From: Paroedura picta
Taxonomy: Eukaryota > Chordata > Lepidosauria > Squamata > Gekkonidae
Reading direction: 5' to 3'
Length of the DNA stretch: 64,000 nt
NCBI RefSeq assembly: GCF_049243985.1
Contig: NC_135379.1
Coordinates: 29,955,001-30,019,000, forward strand
Part shown: one piece after another, positions 42,600 to 53,800 of the stretch
Layout: every line of letters starts with the position of its first letter
Position numbering within the stretch: the stretch's first letter is position 1
Made by a program: the position numbers and the translations under genes
The notes under the pieces: model-generated
The model's input: the letters and a program-made list of their open reading frames with translations, nothing else
Database searches by the model: none
What the model was told of the DNA's origin: nothing

Positions 42600-43080
42600 C
42601 TGGCCAGCCGTCCCTGAATGGCCCGTTTTGGCCGGGCCGGGGGGGGGGGGCGTGGGTGTGGAGGGCGCCGGGCCTTTTGCAGAGGCGAGCCGAAGCCGCT
42701 TCCCGGGGTCTCCGGGCCTTTCGCAGGAGAGAGAGCCCAGCATGGCGAAGGGCGACAACAGCCTGCGAGCGAGACCACCGGGCTCCGGGCCGGCTGCGGC
42801 CTCCCGAGGAGAGGAGACTCCCTCGCCTGCGCGACGGCACCTGAGCTCCTGCCCCGGCCCGCCTCGTCTGGGGAAAGGCCAAGAGGACCAGCTGAAGACG
42901 CGGCGCTGCCTGGCTGCCGCCGGCCCGCTTCTCGCCTCCCTCCGCCTCTTGCAGCTTTCCCGGGGCCGCCGCCTCGCCCCCGACCGAGCCTTCGGGACGG
43001 CGGGGGAGGCCAAGGCAGGCACCGGGGAGGGCTGGAGAAGCGCGCAGGGGGCGGATTGTGCATTCAGAAGCCGGACCGAC
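42600..43080. other. orphan CpG island between HOXA2 and the HOXA3 3' end
   Basis: About 480 bp of dense CpG (GCGAGACCACCGGGCTCCGG, CGGGACGGCGGGGGAGG). Open frames of 165-187 aa run through it on both strands and in overlapping phases, a composition effect without recognised domains. It lies about 3.9 kb upstream of HOXA2 and just past the expected HOXA3 polyA site. Candidate start of a distal HOXA2 transcript or a non-coding RNA. Confidence 0.5.
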
Positions 43081-43149
43081 GGGATCGGCCGCTGCCTTCG
43101 GTTCGGGCCTCTTCTTTTAAAGGCAAAGGATCGTACCCGTAACTCTGTA

Positions 43150-44073
43150 TTATTCAGAATAAAAACTTTATTTTTTTTCCCCAGAATGTGAGCAGCAAGG
43201 AATGTATCACTTTCAAAACAAATCTAGGTTTGTTTTTGTTTTGTTTTTTAATATTCACGTTTACACATTTCTCATTTACTTTGATGTTACAGATGTCCGT
43301 TATTTTTTTTGTTTTGTTTTGTTCCTATGGCAGCTGGTTGTTTGCTTCCCAGATTTTATTGCATTTTCTTTTTTTTTTTAAATAAAGGAGTTCTCATTTC
43401 CTTTTCAAACGATATACCCTATGCATGTTAACAAACAGTCAGGTAAAAGATCTCCTGAATATTCAGGGTACAGCTTTTTCAATATCTTTATATATATAAA
43501 TATGAACTGATGGGGATAAATAAAAAAATTAAACACTTAGATTATTCAAAGTTTGCAAAAAAATATAAATAAATCTGAATGTTCACCAGCATACACACGT
43601 ATTGAAGACATACACGTATTAATATTTTCACCCAGGGAGCCCCTGTTCAAGCGCCTTTGATTTCTCTCTCGCTATTTAAAAGAAGTGCAATTAAAATAAA
43701 AAAACGCTTCCCCAGTTGGGATCGATCCTGTACGAACAAATTCACATTTAAGAACCATCTGGATAAGAAAAAAAAAATTGTTCGTATACCCTGTTTTGAT
43801 AAAAGAGTCGATGTGAAAGTACAAAGCCTCCGCACACTCTCAAAGCGAGGACACGAGGCAAAAAGTTCAAGGAGATAAATATTCACTATATTGAAACTAG
43901 AGAGCGATTCAAGCAACCAATATTGCTACGTCACATAAACTAGAAAATGCTTCTTTACCAAAAGAAAAGGGAGAAAACAAGATAAAATAGAAGGGGGGGA
44001 GTATTTTCTTTTCTTAAAAAAGATGGCAGAAGGATTTTTTTTAATGATTCACGTAGTAACTGGTGGCGATATA
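43150..44073 (-). other. HOXA3: HOXA3 3' untranslated region with polyA signal
   Basis: AT-rich stretch after the HOXA3 stop. AATAAA on the minus strand at 43172-43167 gives a 3' UTR of about 0.9 kb, in keeping with the gene in other amniotes. Earlier weak signals exist, so shorter forms are possible. Confidence 0.55.
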
Positions 44074-46210
44074 TTACAGATGGGTAAGTTTGGGAGCTTC
44101 CTGAATTCTTCCCTGAGAAGGATGGTGAGAAGTAAGATCTGTGTAGGTGGGGTGTGGCTCGCAAGGTCCATGGTGATGATTGTTGCCCATTGGCCCACTG
44201 TAGTCCATATTGGCTGAAGAAGGATGAGAGAGGTGAGTCAGACCAAAGATGGAAGGCCCCGTATTTGCCATGGTATCCACATAATTACCCCCAACATAGA
44301 CAGGGCTTCCCTGTATGTGTGGATTGCCATAACCATTGCCTTGAAGAGGATGAGGGTCATATTCAGGGGTCACGGCTGCAGTTCCGGTGTATCTCTTTTG
44401 TGCAGGCGGGCAGCTATTGAGAGGAGCCGGATATGACGTAGGGATGCCATAGGCATTCTGGTGAGGCTTGCTGAAGGATGGAGGTGACTGGGGCTCATAG
44501 GGGACACTGTTCACTAAGGAATGCATAGAGTTCAGGTATCCTCCAGCAGCCGGTGGACCAGGACTTCTGCTGGGGGACTGTCCTCCAGAAGAGGTCATCA
44601 TGCCTTTCCCCTTCTGATCCTTTTTGTACTTCATCCTGCGGTTTTGGAACCATATTTTGATCTGTCTTTCTGTGAGATTTAGCAAGTTAGCCATCTCTAC
44701 CCTTCTTGGCCTGCAAAGGTATCTATTGAAGTGAAACTCCTTTTCCAGTTCTACCAGCTGGGCACTTGTATAAGCTGTGCGGGCTCTCTTAGAGGAAGCT
44801 TGCCCAGGGGGGCTTTTATCACCAGCACAACTCTCACCTATGCAAATCATAACAAAGAACAAAGTAAGTATGGTGGCACCTGACACGCAACAAAGAATCA
44901 ACCTCTGCCATACTTGCAACAACCTAGTTCAGGGCCAAGGATTAGAACTGTTTTTGTGTCCACCGAATGCTCAGGTGGTAGTAACTCAGTTAAGAATTGT
45001 ATACAGATTATAGGTGTCATTCTAGGACAGGGGTTGTGAACCTGTGGTCCTCCAGATGTTCATGGACTACAATTCCCAAATGCTGGCAGTGGCTCATGGG
45101 AATTGTAGTCCATGAACATCTGGAGGACCACAGGCTCACTACCCCTGTTCTAGGACACAAGATATAACTCTTGAAAGCCAATGGGAATGCAGCCCCATAG
45201 ATACTTATATTTAAAATATAAATGCAGTAGGATGCAAAGGTATAGATTTTGGGGTTACACACTGTCAGTCCCCAAACCACCAAATCAAGAGTTATTTGCT
45301 ATGTTAATTGGATTTCTTCCAAGTCATTGAAAAATGAAAGTCTTTTTGAAGTCTGTAGGTTGAATTTAGGGAGAACAATACTTGACCCCTTAAAATCACA
45401 TGTAAAGGTCTCATTGACCTCTGTGGGTTCTGGACATTGTACACCTGATTCAGATCAACCCAGAAGCCCTCAAAAAGGTATTTTTCATTTCTCACACTAA
45501 GATACACTGGTAATCTAAACATAAGACGCCATGATAGAAGCCATTCTCCAAAGATTTCTTTCTCCTGGGGCTTCCAACTGCCAGTTCCACAAACCAATAA
45601 TGGAGAACAGGTGGGTTAGAGCTAACTGTGGCCCATGGGCACACACAGGGCCTGTTCTACCAGGAGCCATTGCTGTGTACACTGCATAGTGTATTGCAGG
45701 GGTAGTCAACCTGTGGTCCTCCAGATGTTCATGGACTACAATTCCCAAATGCTCGCAGTGGCTCATGGGGATTGTAGTCCATGAACATCTGGAGGACCAC
45801 AGGTTGACTACTCCTGGTGTATTGTTTTTTCATCACCATGAGAAAGGGGGCACAGCCCAACCATTGCCCAACCCAACTATTTTTGGCCTTGCCATTGTGC
45901 ACTTGTCAGAGAAAGCTAAACACATCTGAAAGTCCCATTCAGCCCCAAATATTCTAAGCTCCTTTGGAAGTAAATACCACTGGGATCCATGCAGGTTTAA
46001 CATCAAGCCATATGCATAAGTTGCATAGAGTTTCATGGGACAACTTCTCTAATTGCACTTCAGCCCCGATAAGACCTAGAAATTTGAGTAGGATTCACCT
46101 CCAAGGTGACATGCTTAGGATCAGACTGCCACCATTATTATTTAGACTGAACTAGGTTACGAACAGGGGCAATGCTCAAAATACATAGCTTAGAGCACTG
46201 TATGTATGTA

Positions 46211-46278
<68 letters not shown>

Positions 46279-47705
46279 CATACACTTAATAATCAAAACA
46301 TGTCAGTGTTGATTTTCCACTATAACAGCATTAGAAACACATCGAAGAAAACATTTGCCAAAAAATTAGAATCTATTTTCTCAGCAGAAGATAAATTGAA
46401 GAAGTAAGTGGTAAATAGAATCCAAATGCCTGGGGAGTCTGAGGCTAATACTTTCCCCATTGATTTGAGTTTTCTTATGGAATAACACCATTGATAATAA
46501 ACACCATAATCCTCCCGTAATGTATTTATGGACCTGTCTGCAAAGTTCTTGAGGACCCTAAGCTTTGTTTACTACTCTTCGAAGGCAGCAGCCAGTCTGT
46601 GAGCTAACATCAAAAGTGGTTATGAATATCAAATCGAGCATTGATCCTGACTGCACACAATGATGAGCCTCTATTACTCATGTTACACTTCAGCTAGGAT
46701 AGGTCACTGTCTTGTGACTGTAAGCGTGGAGTCCCCCCCCTTAAAAAAAACCCACACTCAGATCCTGCCACTAGCTGGAAGACAGGCCTAGGCCTTTGTA
46801 TCTTGACATAGTTTAAAGCCAGCGGAAAGGGGAGGGGGCGGGCTTGGCTATGGAATGTTGAATGTGAGGGTCCCTTCCTAGTCTGCAAAGAGAAGAGCTG
46901 GGGAGCATAGTAAACTTAACAAGTCAGGTAAAATATCCTGCTGTTACCTGACTCGGTCCCTTCTCCTGAGATGGGCATGTTTGGGTAGGGTAGGGTTTAA
47001 CAAAACAACAACAGAACCCTGAGGACCTCAAGAGGCTAAGCTTCCACACGCAATATGTGGGGGCCCATCCCAAACCTGTCTTCCCACAATCAGATACCTA
47101 GGAGTGAAGGATCCAGAGAACTGGGTGGTGGAGTTCATTGTCTGTCTGTGTAAGTACTTCCCTTACTCGAGAGCAACTGGCCTCCCCTCCCCTCCCTACC
47201 CCCTTCCTTCCCTACCTGAACTGGAACCGCTGTTCTTCTGCTTCGTGTTTTGTCGAGACTCTTTCATCCAGGGGAATATTTGCTTGGACATAGTGGGCGA
47301 GTTCATGATGGAGCTCTTGGTAGTGCTGGCCGGGGTGGCATTGGTGCTGGCATTGGGGGGTGGTGACACAGAGGGCGGTGGCGGTGGTGGCGGTGGAGGG
47401 GCCTGTTGGCTGGGCGGCGGCTGTTGCTGGGTGTGCTCTGGAAGGACCTGGGGCTGGAGGGACTGGCCGGTGATGGTCCTCATGCAACTCTCATTGATTT
47501 CATTGGCCTTGTGGTGGGACACGCTGCTGGTGCCGCCGGGGGACTGTAACGAGCAAGCCGGTCGATGGTATTCAGTTTCCCCCAGTGCCGAAGAAGGAGG
47601 TGGAGGATATTGCTGCTGACTAGCATTGTAAGCGAAACCATTTGCTCCTTGGTAGGGATAGCCGCCATAGATTGCAGAGCTGTCGTAGTAGGTCGCTTTT
47701 TGCAT
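44074..47705 (-). CDS. HOXA3: homeobox protein HOXA3 (two coding exons)
   Basis: Group-3 nuclear transcription factor for third-arch, thymus, parathyroid and r5/r6 patterning. Coding exon 1 is 47705-47216 ([19 protein letters not shown] to donor TTCAG|GTAGG), coding exon 2 is 44837-44074 (acceptor TTTGCATAG|GTGAGAG). The 2,378-bp intron splits a Gly codon ([11 protein letters not shown]). The start is the ATG of MQKATYY; an in-frame TTG five codons upstream is not the start. The product is 417 aa (human 443); the loss is mostly in Pro- and Gly/Ala-rich linkers. Poly-Pro run at 103-111, PBX motif IFPWMK at 143-148, homeodomain at about 179-238 (KRARTAYT to [11 protein letters not shown]), C-terminus [12 protein letters not shown]. 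Two hAT elements and a (GT)n(TA)n array lie in the intron. Human HOXA3 has extra non-coding 5' exons; these are not placed here. Intact. Confidence 0.98.
45028..45147. mobile_element. palindromic hAT MITE in HOXA3 intron (1)
   Basis: 120-bp near-palindrome beginning CAGGGGTTGTGAACCTGTGG and ending CCACAGGCTCACTACCCCTG. The exact 8-bp duplication TTCTAGGA lies at 45020-45027 and 45148-45155. Same family as the copies at 9790 and 19423. Confidence 0.92.
45697..45816. mobile_element. palindromic hAT MITE in HOXA3 intron (2)
   Basis: 120-bp near-palindrome beginning CAGGGGTAGTCAACCTGTGG and ending ACCACAGGTTGACTACTCCTG (one terminal mismatch). The exact duplication GTGTATTG lies at 45689-45696 and 45817-45824. 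Its interior matches the neighbouring copy closely (AATGCTCGCAGTGGCTCATG against AATGCTGGCAGTGGCTCATG), so the two are sister insertions of one subfamily. Confidence 0.92.
46201..46283. repeat. compound (TATG)n(GT)n(TA)n microsatellite in HOXA3 intron
   Basis: Short TATG units, then about 21 GT units, then about 11 TA units. Alternating purine-pyrimidine throughout. Confidence 0.95.
46922..46953. promoter_or_regulatory. inverted CAGGTA pair in HOXA3 intron
   Basis: Perfect 10-bp arms AGTCAGGTAA (46922-46931) and TTACCTGACT (46944-46953) around a 12-bp loop. Each arm contains CAGGTA, the ZEB/SNAI-type E-box. It lies 260 bp from exon 1 in repeat-free sequence. Could be a dyad binding site; no family is known to me for this exact arrangement. 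Confidence 0.3.
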
Positions 47706-47918
47706 TTCGTTGTTTCCCAATATTTATTTCACAAACTGACAGGGTCTTGACACCCTTAAAGAATAACATTGGCACCCCTCTGTCACGTGATGTTTCTCCT
47801 CCAATGGCCCCTCCTGGTAGACCTAGGGAGTAGGGAAAGTACGGGAGAGTGAAGCAATCGTAGAAATCCATCTTACTTTCAATAGCTAAGTGACATGAAA
47901 GCCATAACAGAAAAAGTG
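47706..47918 (-). promoter_or_regulatory. HOXA3: HOXA3 5' leader and proximal upstream DNA
   Basis: Immediately upstream of the ATG, with TGACAG (MEIS) at about 47742-47737 and a CACGTG E-box near 47784. A possible 3' splice site TCATGTCACTTAG| lies near 47885, which could join an upstream non-coding exon to this leader. Sequence is unique. The true leader structure cannot be fixed from sequence alone. Confidence 0.35.
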
Positions 47919-47931
47919 GTCAGCAATATTT
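47919..47931 (-). promoter_or_regulatory. candidate MAFB (kreisler) half-site upstream of HOXA3
   Basis: Minus strand reads AAATATTGCTGAC, an AT-rich 5' flank followed by the half-MARE TGCTGAC, the form preferred by large MAF proteins. Mouse Hoxa3 is directly activated by MAFB in r5/r6. The site is 214 bp upstream of the ATG. The mouse element lies in the same interval but its exact distance is not asserted here. Confidence 0.4.
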
Positions 47932-50800
47932 AGCAGCATGACTTGGCCTGAGGCAAGGAGGGCTGCGATAGAAAAACTGCTTGGATTTACTGGCAGCCAA
48001 GACTGTGTGGAGAGCCAGGACTGCAGGAGAGATGGGCTTTCGAGGATTTCTGAACTCCTCCCTCCCCCACTCGCGCACTGGAAATGTTTTATCGTTTCTC
48101 AGAGGAAGGAACTCCTTGCTCCTGCAAAACCAACAGGGGTGATCCCACCCTGTTATTCCTAGGGCGTTCATCGGTAGATCTTTCCTGCCATATGCTTATA
48201 GAAGTCATAATTTCGCTTCCATTTAAACAAGTGATCCAAGCGTAATTACAGCCCTGAACACAATTTCAAGTCAAGTTTATTTATACGGCCGCAGACCAGA
48301 ATGCATATAACTGAACATAATTCACTTCAGGGGGGAGGGGGGAGCAATAAAGGCCCATGTAATATTCACAATCCATGGGCAGCCCCAAATTCTTTCAGCC
48401 GGCGGGATTCCAACTCATAAGATAGTTGCTCGGAAGCAACATTACAGCATATCATGACACTCGGGTAATGAAACCGCTGATCAGCTAGGGATATCCCCTA
48501 ACTTTGCTCTTTCATAACCAGCCAACTTCCTGGGCATAAATTAGGCTTAAATGTTGTGACTGTACCCAGGGACACGAATTTGGCCTCGCAGATCAAAACA
48601 AGGCCAAGTAGCCAAGTCTACGCATCTGAGGGCAATCTTCCAAACCCCCATTCTGTGCGGATTCTGTGCGGAAGTTCCTTTCTGTACCTTTGGGCCTGTA
48701 CTTCGATTACTCTCTGAAGGAAGTGAAATAAACTGCTAGGGAGTCCATCAAACCCACCTTCATAATGTTCTTGGAAATCTCTTTCCCTCTCCCCAAGTAA
48801 GATTCTCCGAATTCTACCTGTTCAGACATGATGGATTGGGACACATACACGCACGCACACACACACACCAGGAACCTAAAAAACCAGCGTTCATCTCCAT
48901 GACCACGGCTTGAACTTTCCTACCAACTCAATGATAATAGCTTCTGTCTTTGGAACTGCTGTGTAATTTGATGTATGGGGGTCATTTGGCTGCAGAGAAA
49001 CGAATGGACACACAAAACCGCAGAAGGCTCCTGCAGCCCAGGCAAATCTTTCCTGCTCACTCAACAATGTTTACCTGTCTGAGCATGGCCAGCTAGCTAG
49101 AGATGGGTTCCCATTCACAGAAACCTTATCTAGCATCTGAGAACTTTGATAGGGTCACCAGCACCAGAAATGAAACCCGTCTCTCCACACCTTCCTTTGC
49201 CTTCCTTGCCTTCCCACTCACACTGCCCCTTCGGCATTCAGTCACACTTCCCTGCCCAAGGCTCACTGCTGGAGGGGAAATGACAGGATATCCTATTCTT
49301 TCTCTGTGTGTGTTTCAAATTAATTGTACATGTTTGCGGTTTGATTCAGAGCCGTTTCTTCGAAAACAGGGCACAATACAAGGATGAATTAATTTAATTG
49401 CTCTTTTATATCTGGCTGTGATTTCTTCATATACAGGAAAAAAGAAACCAAGTATTTGGTGGATATTAGGCAAACTGACCAGTCAATATGTTAAACAGTT
49501 AAGGACAACCCCAAATCACAGGTGCTGGACTGAATTCAATTTTGTCCTGTTGAAAATTAAATTGATTTAAACAGAAGTGCTTTACTTTTAACACAGTAGT
49601 GGGTCCTATTGTTGTTTTCTTTTCCTTCCTATTTCTGGGCTTTTGTGTGGGTGAGTCTGGCCTGTTGACTTTTCTGAAACACAACTACAAAGTATAAAAC
49701 TGGTGATAACCGCTTCTATTAACCCATTTTTCCTAATAGACCACATAATCCCTAAGGTTTCATGACTTTCTCTACAATCATAACTGGGGGGGGGGACGCT
49801 AAAGAGTTTCAGAGGGTGAGGTAGTGCTATTCCCCTGCTTAACAGCTAACATGACCCTTACAAGGATTTAAGGGGTTTAGGAAACTAGGAAAGGAGACCA
49901 GGAAGCAACTAAAGTCAGTGACAAAACTCTCGGCCTACATTAAATTGCACCTCCCAAGGTAAAGGAATAACTTGCTTCTTGCAGATACAGCCCAGCTAGT
50001 CTACAGCGACAGAGTGGAAAGGGGAGGGGGCCTGATATCAGCAAATAAATAAAACTCTTGATCTTTTATCAAAGGCCAAGAGATTCTGACTGGTAAGAGA
50101 TTCCCCTGAAACTTAAAAGGTAGGATCCTGTTTACCATGAAGCAAGCTCCATGAAGCATAAAGGGATTTACTTAAAGTATGTGTGTGTGTGGGGTGAGCA
50201 AGGTCTACAGTGTGTCTTGGGGTGAGCAAGGTCTACAGTGGCCCTTTCACAGAAAGGCTCTGAGTGTGTGTGTGTGTGGGGTGGGGGTCCCCGTTCCTTC
50301 AGCATACCTAAACACCCCGCCCTTTCTCCCTCTGTTCCCCCTGGATTCATGTCCCAGGACAGACCAGGACGAGGTGAGCTTGAGGGTTTCCAAAAGTTCA
50401 GGTGCCAGTCCCTGGCCTTCCTTGGTTTGTGGACCGGCCCTCAGGCTAACCCAAAACCTGAGCACTGTCCTCTCTTGCCTTGGCCGACCACCCTCTCCAT
50501 TCTGAAGGGGACCCACGCCACGCCGACACCCCTTTCCCGGTTGCCCCCTCTTCCCCCGCCCCTCACCCCCCCCCTTCATTCTCCCCGCAAGCTCCCCTGC
50601 CCGAGAGAGGCGCGCGGAGGGCCAGGGGCCAGGGGCCTGCACTCGATGTGTAAAGGATCCATCCGTCACTGCCGGGAAGGAAGCGCCCGCCTGTGAACTC
50701 TTCTTGAACCGACATTTCAGTCTCTGGTCATAAATCACCAGGACATAAACTCCGCCATTCGCCACTGATAGCTGCAGCAGCAGCAGCAGCGTCTTTTGTG
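47932..50800. other. HOXA3-HOXA4 interval, part 1
   Basis: No coding gene. Mostly unique sequence with a (CA)n run near 48846-48868 and a TGATTTATGA inverse copy at 50728-50737. A 331-aa minus-strand frame (50247-51242) is the longest in the window but has no known domain and GC-rich simple composition. Confidence 0.45.
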
Positions 50801-50804
50801 GCCT

Positions 50805-50815
50805 GCTTACCTTAA
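50805..50815 (-). promoter_or_regulatory. candidate 5' splice site of a HOXA3 upstream non-coding exon
   Basis: Minus strand reads GTTAAG|GTAAGC, with the last exon base at 50811. The strength and strand agree with a leader exon of a longer HOXA3 transcript, as known in human and mouse. Not confirmed by any partner site other than the weak acceptor near 47885. Confidence 0.3.
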
Positions 50816-53800
50816 CTTCTGACGACTGAGGGGGAAAGCCAGGCTTTGCTCGGTGGAGGCTCGGAGACAGTCGCTGGCTCCCAGCCGGCCCTGGGGGCAG
50901 GACTTCCCCTCCCCACCCCGCCAAAGCCCCTCCGCTCCTCCGGGATAGGGACCAGCTCAACGCATCCCCACCAGCGGCCAAGACAGGAGGAGGAGGAGGA
51001 AGAGGAAGAGGACACGCGAGGAGATCTTTCTCCGGCTGCTCTCGGACCGACAGGCCCCCTCCCTTCTCCCTTACCCCGCTCCAGCCCCTGTCTCCGCTTC
51101 CCCACCCCTCAGGCCAGCTGCGATTAGAGCGACGCCACCCCCCCCCTACTAAGGGAGCAAGGTCTCTCCCGAAAAGCAGGGGCTGTTTCTTATATGTGTG
51201 TATATATATGTATATGTATATGCAAAGCCCATGCATGCCCAAGGGGTCTTCCTTGGGGGAGGGAAACAGCTGCCTCGGGAAGTCCGGGGAAAGCAGCCCC
51301 GCCGGCAGACTCGGGGTGGGGGAGAGAGACGCAGGGAGCGAGAAGAAAGAGGGCCAGGACGAGGGGAGCGCTGGGGCGGCACGGGGGGGGGGGGGCTAAG
51401 GGAGGTATGCTAATGAAGACAAAGGGTCCTCACAAAAGAGACCTTCTGCCCGGACCTCGTGCTTTCCTACAATTATTGTGGTGAAGATAGGTTCTTCTGG
51501 GTAGGGGCGAGGGCTGAGACCGGGATTTCTCCTCCCCAGGCTCCACTCGGAACTCCTTGGCCTTTCTGGCTCCCGGGCTACGCAGGGCCACCTTCTCCAA
51601 GGGTCGCAGAGCGAAGTTCGGGCTGGGGGATGGCGTGCCAGAGGCGCCCACTGCCAGATGCCCGGGTCAGAGCTTGGGCTTGCAAAACCTTTCCCTGGGC
51701 ATCTGACCCGCACGCACACCTGTGCACACCACGCACACATGATCAGCATACATGTGCAGTGCCAGTCTCTGAGGTCGAAGCGAGGCATTTGCGTTGAGTG
51801 CCATCCCTAGCAACAAATGCAGGAGGCCTTTACAGCTGTCAGACCCAGCTCCACCGAACGGCATTGCCTTTTGTCTCCAGAGCAATGGGATTCCGGGTAC
51901 GACAAACCTAGCCTCTCGAAACAGAACGGAAATCCACTCAGGAAACTAAAGGAGGGGGGGGGGGTTGCTTGCGAGTAAGCCCTAAGCTCAACACCCGAGA
52001 AGGCAGCTCCATGTGAAACCGATGGCCCCTCGACTTCGTTCTGACCTGGGCTGTGACTCGGGTTGGCCAAGACCCTTCCGCAGCTAGACAAGCCCCCAGA
52101 CTTCTTTATACGAGAGACAACCCGTCAGAAGGCGCCATGAAATATACTCACAGACATAGGGGGAAGGGTGTGTGCAATGTTGCTGCTGGGGTGGACGTGT
52201 GGGTTTGGCGGCCTTCGACGTTCTCTCCGTTTCCTTCTCCTCTTCTTTCCCATTTCTTTTTCGTTCCATCTCCCCCCCCCCCAAAAAAAAAATCAACTCC
52301 ATCCTTCTACCCCAGTTCCCCTAACACCGGCCAGCGGAATGCCTCTGGGTCCCAAGGAAGCCGCGCCCCGGTGGCGAGGAGCCGCTTGGCCCGCAGGACG
52401 TTCAAAGGAACCGCCAAATAATGCCTAGGTGTGAATTTGTCAGGACTTCGTTACCCGAAGGTGTTAAAAATACAAAGTGTCTCTGGCAACCGCAAGGTCC
52501 CCTTAAAACCGAAACAAAACCAAAGGGAGGGAGGGAGGGGACTTCAGAAAGGGGGAACTCACAAGTACTCTAAGGCCGGGGAGACCTCTTATGCATACCA
52601 ATGTTTTTTTTTGTCATTTATGGCTCGGCAAGATTTATGACTTCACGCAGCCAAGCTGTAAACAGAGCGCCACAACAGAAACACTTGCTCCTCGTAGCAC
52701 ATTGCGCTGTCTCAACATGAAAGGAGAAGCAAAGCAGCGTAGGAGGGGGGGGGGGAGAGAAGGGGCCAAAATCCACCGGTAGGCATTTTTGCTACAAACG
52801 ACCCCTTGAAAGTTGCGAGGGATGAAAACGCCCCTTTGGTCAATAATCAACCCCGCACTTCTTCTGAAAATTGCTGATGTGACTTTCTTCCTTTTCAACA
52901 CTTGCCCCCCCGCACCCCCCCCCCGCGCCTAAAAAAAGCAAGGAGCCGGTTCAGCAACCCTGAAAGGGGCGGGGGTCCCTCTCCTGGGCGACATCCGAGA
53001 GAGGCCAGCGCCTTCCAGTCCCCCAGCGCCCGGGACCACAAGCGCCTGCGATGCCAGGCCGCCGGAGCCAGAGGGATTGGGGGGGGGGGAGCGGGAGTGG
53101 GGGGAGACAAGCTGTCCGAGGGCGCTGCGTTGCTGTGTTAGGAGTACGTCTAACGTTCTGGTGCTCAGATAAGGTTTGATTTCCCCCCTCCGAGCAAAAG
53201 AAGGTAGACAATTTGTCGCTTTTAGGAACAGGCATTTGTAAAGGCCAGAGTTTCTTGCAATATTGCTGGGAAGGGACTATCCCCTCCACACCCTCTTCCT
53301 GTTTTAGTGTCGAGGCTTCTGGGGTCAATAGAAGGCATTGGTCTCTTTTCTTAACCCCCTTTGACTATTCTTTTTGGATTTTAAACCAGGGCGCCTCCGC
53401 CTTACTCTGTCCCTCTAAGTAACTTAAGCTATTGGATAAGGGGACGTTTGAAGCCAGACTGCATAGATCCAAGGGGGTTCCATTGAAGGGGGATTTGTTA
53501 TTCCTTCCTGAATCTACCCCTTCCAACCTTCCTTTCTGTGACCTGGGGGGAGGGCTGCTCTACCAGTAACCCCCCCCCCTCCTATCGCGCGTGTTTTGAT
53601 TAAATAATGAAGCCTAACCCCTTCAATTCTGTTCTGGGCTGAAAACCTTCAAATTCCGCTGATCGTCGCCAACACTGACAGGACCCGTGGTGCCGAAAAT
53701 GGAGGGAACTGCTGGGAAGAATTGGGAGAGAAGTAGGCGGTGGGGAAATTGTGTAGAGCTAGCATCCTCACAGGGAGAGAGAGGAGCCATGAGAGTGGCA

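Noticed and set aside
42566-43191. Several 149-187 residue frames on both strands
   Set aside because: All fall in the CpG island in competing phases, Arg/Pro/Gly-rich and without domains; stop codons are simply rare there.
50247-51242. 331-residue open frame on the minus strand, the longest in the window
   Set aside because: GC- and repeat-driven composition, no known domain, an ATG followed by a (TA)n-encoded Ile-Tyr run, and overlapping open frames on the other strand. It lies in the HOXA3-HOXA4 interval where no protein gene is known.
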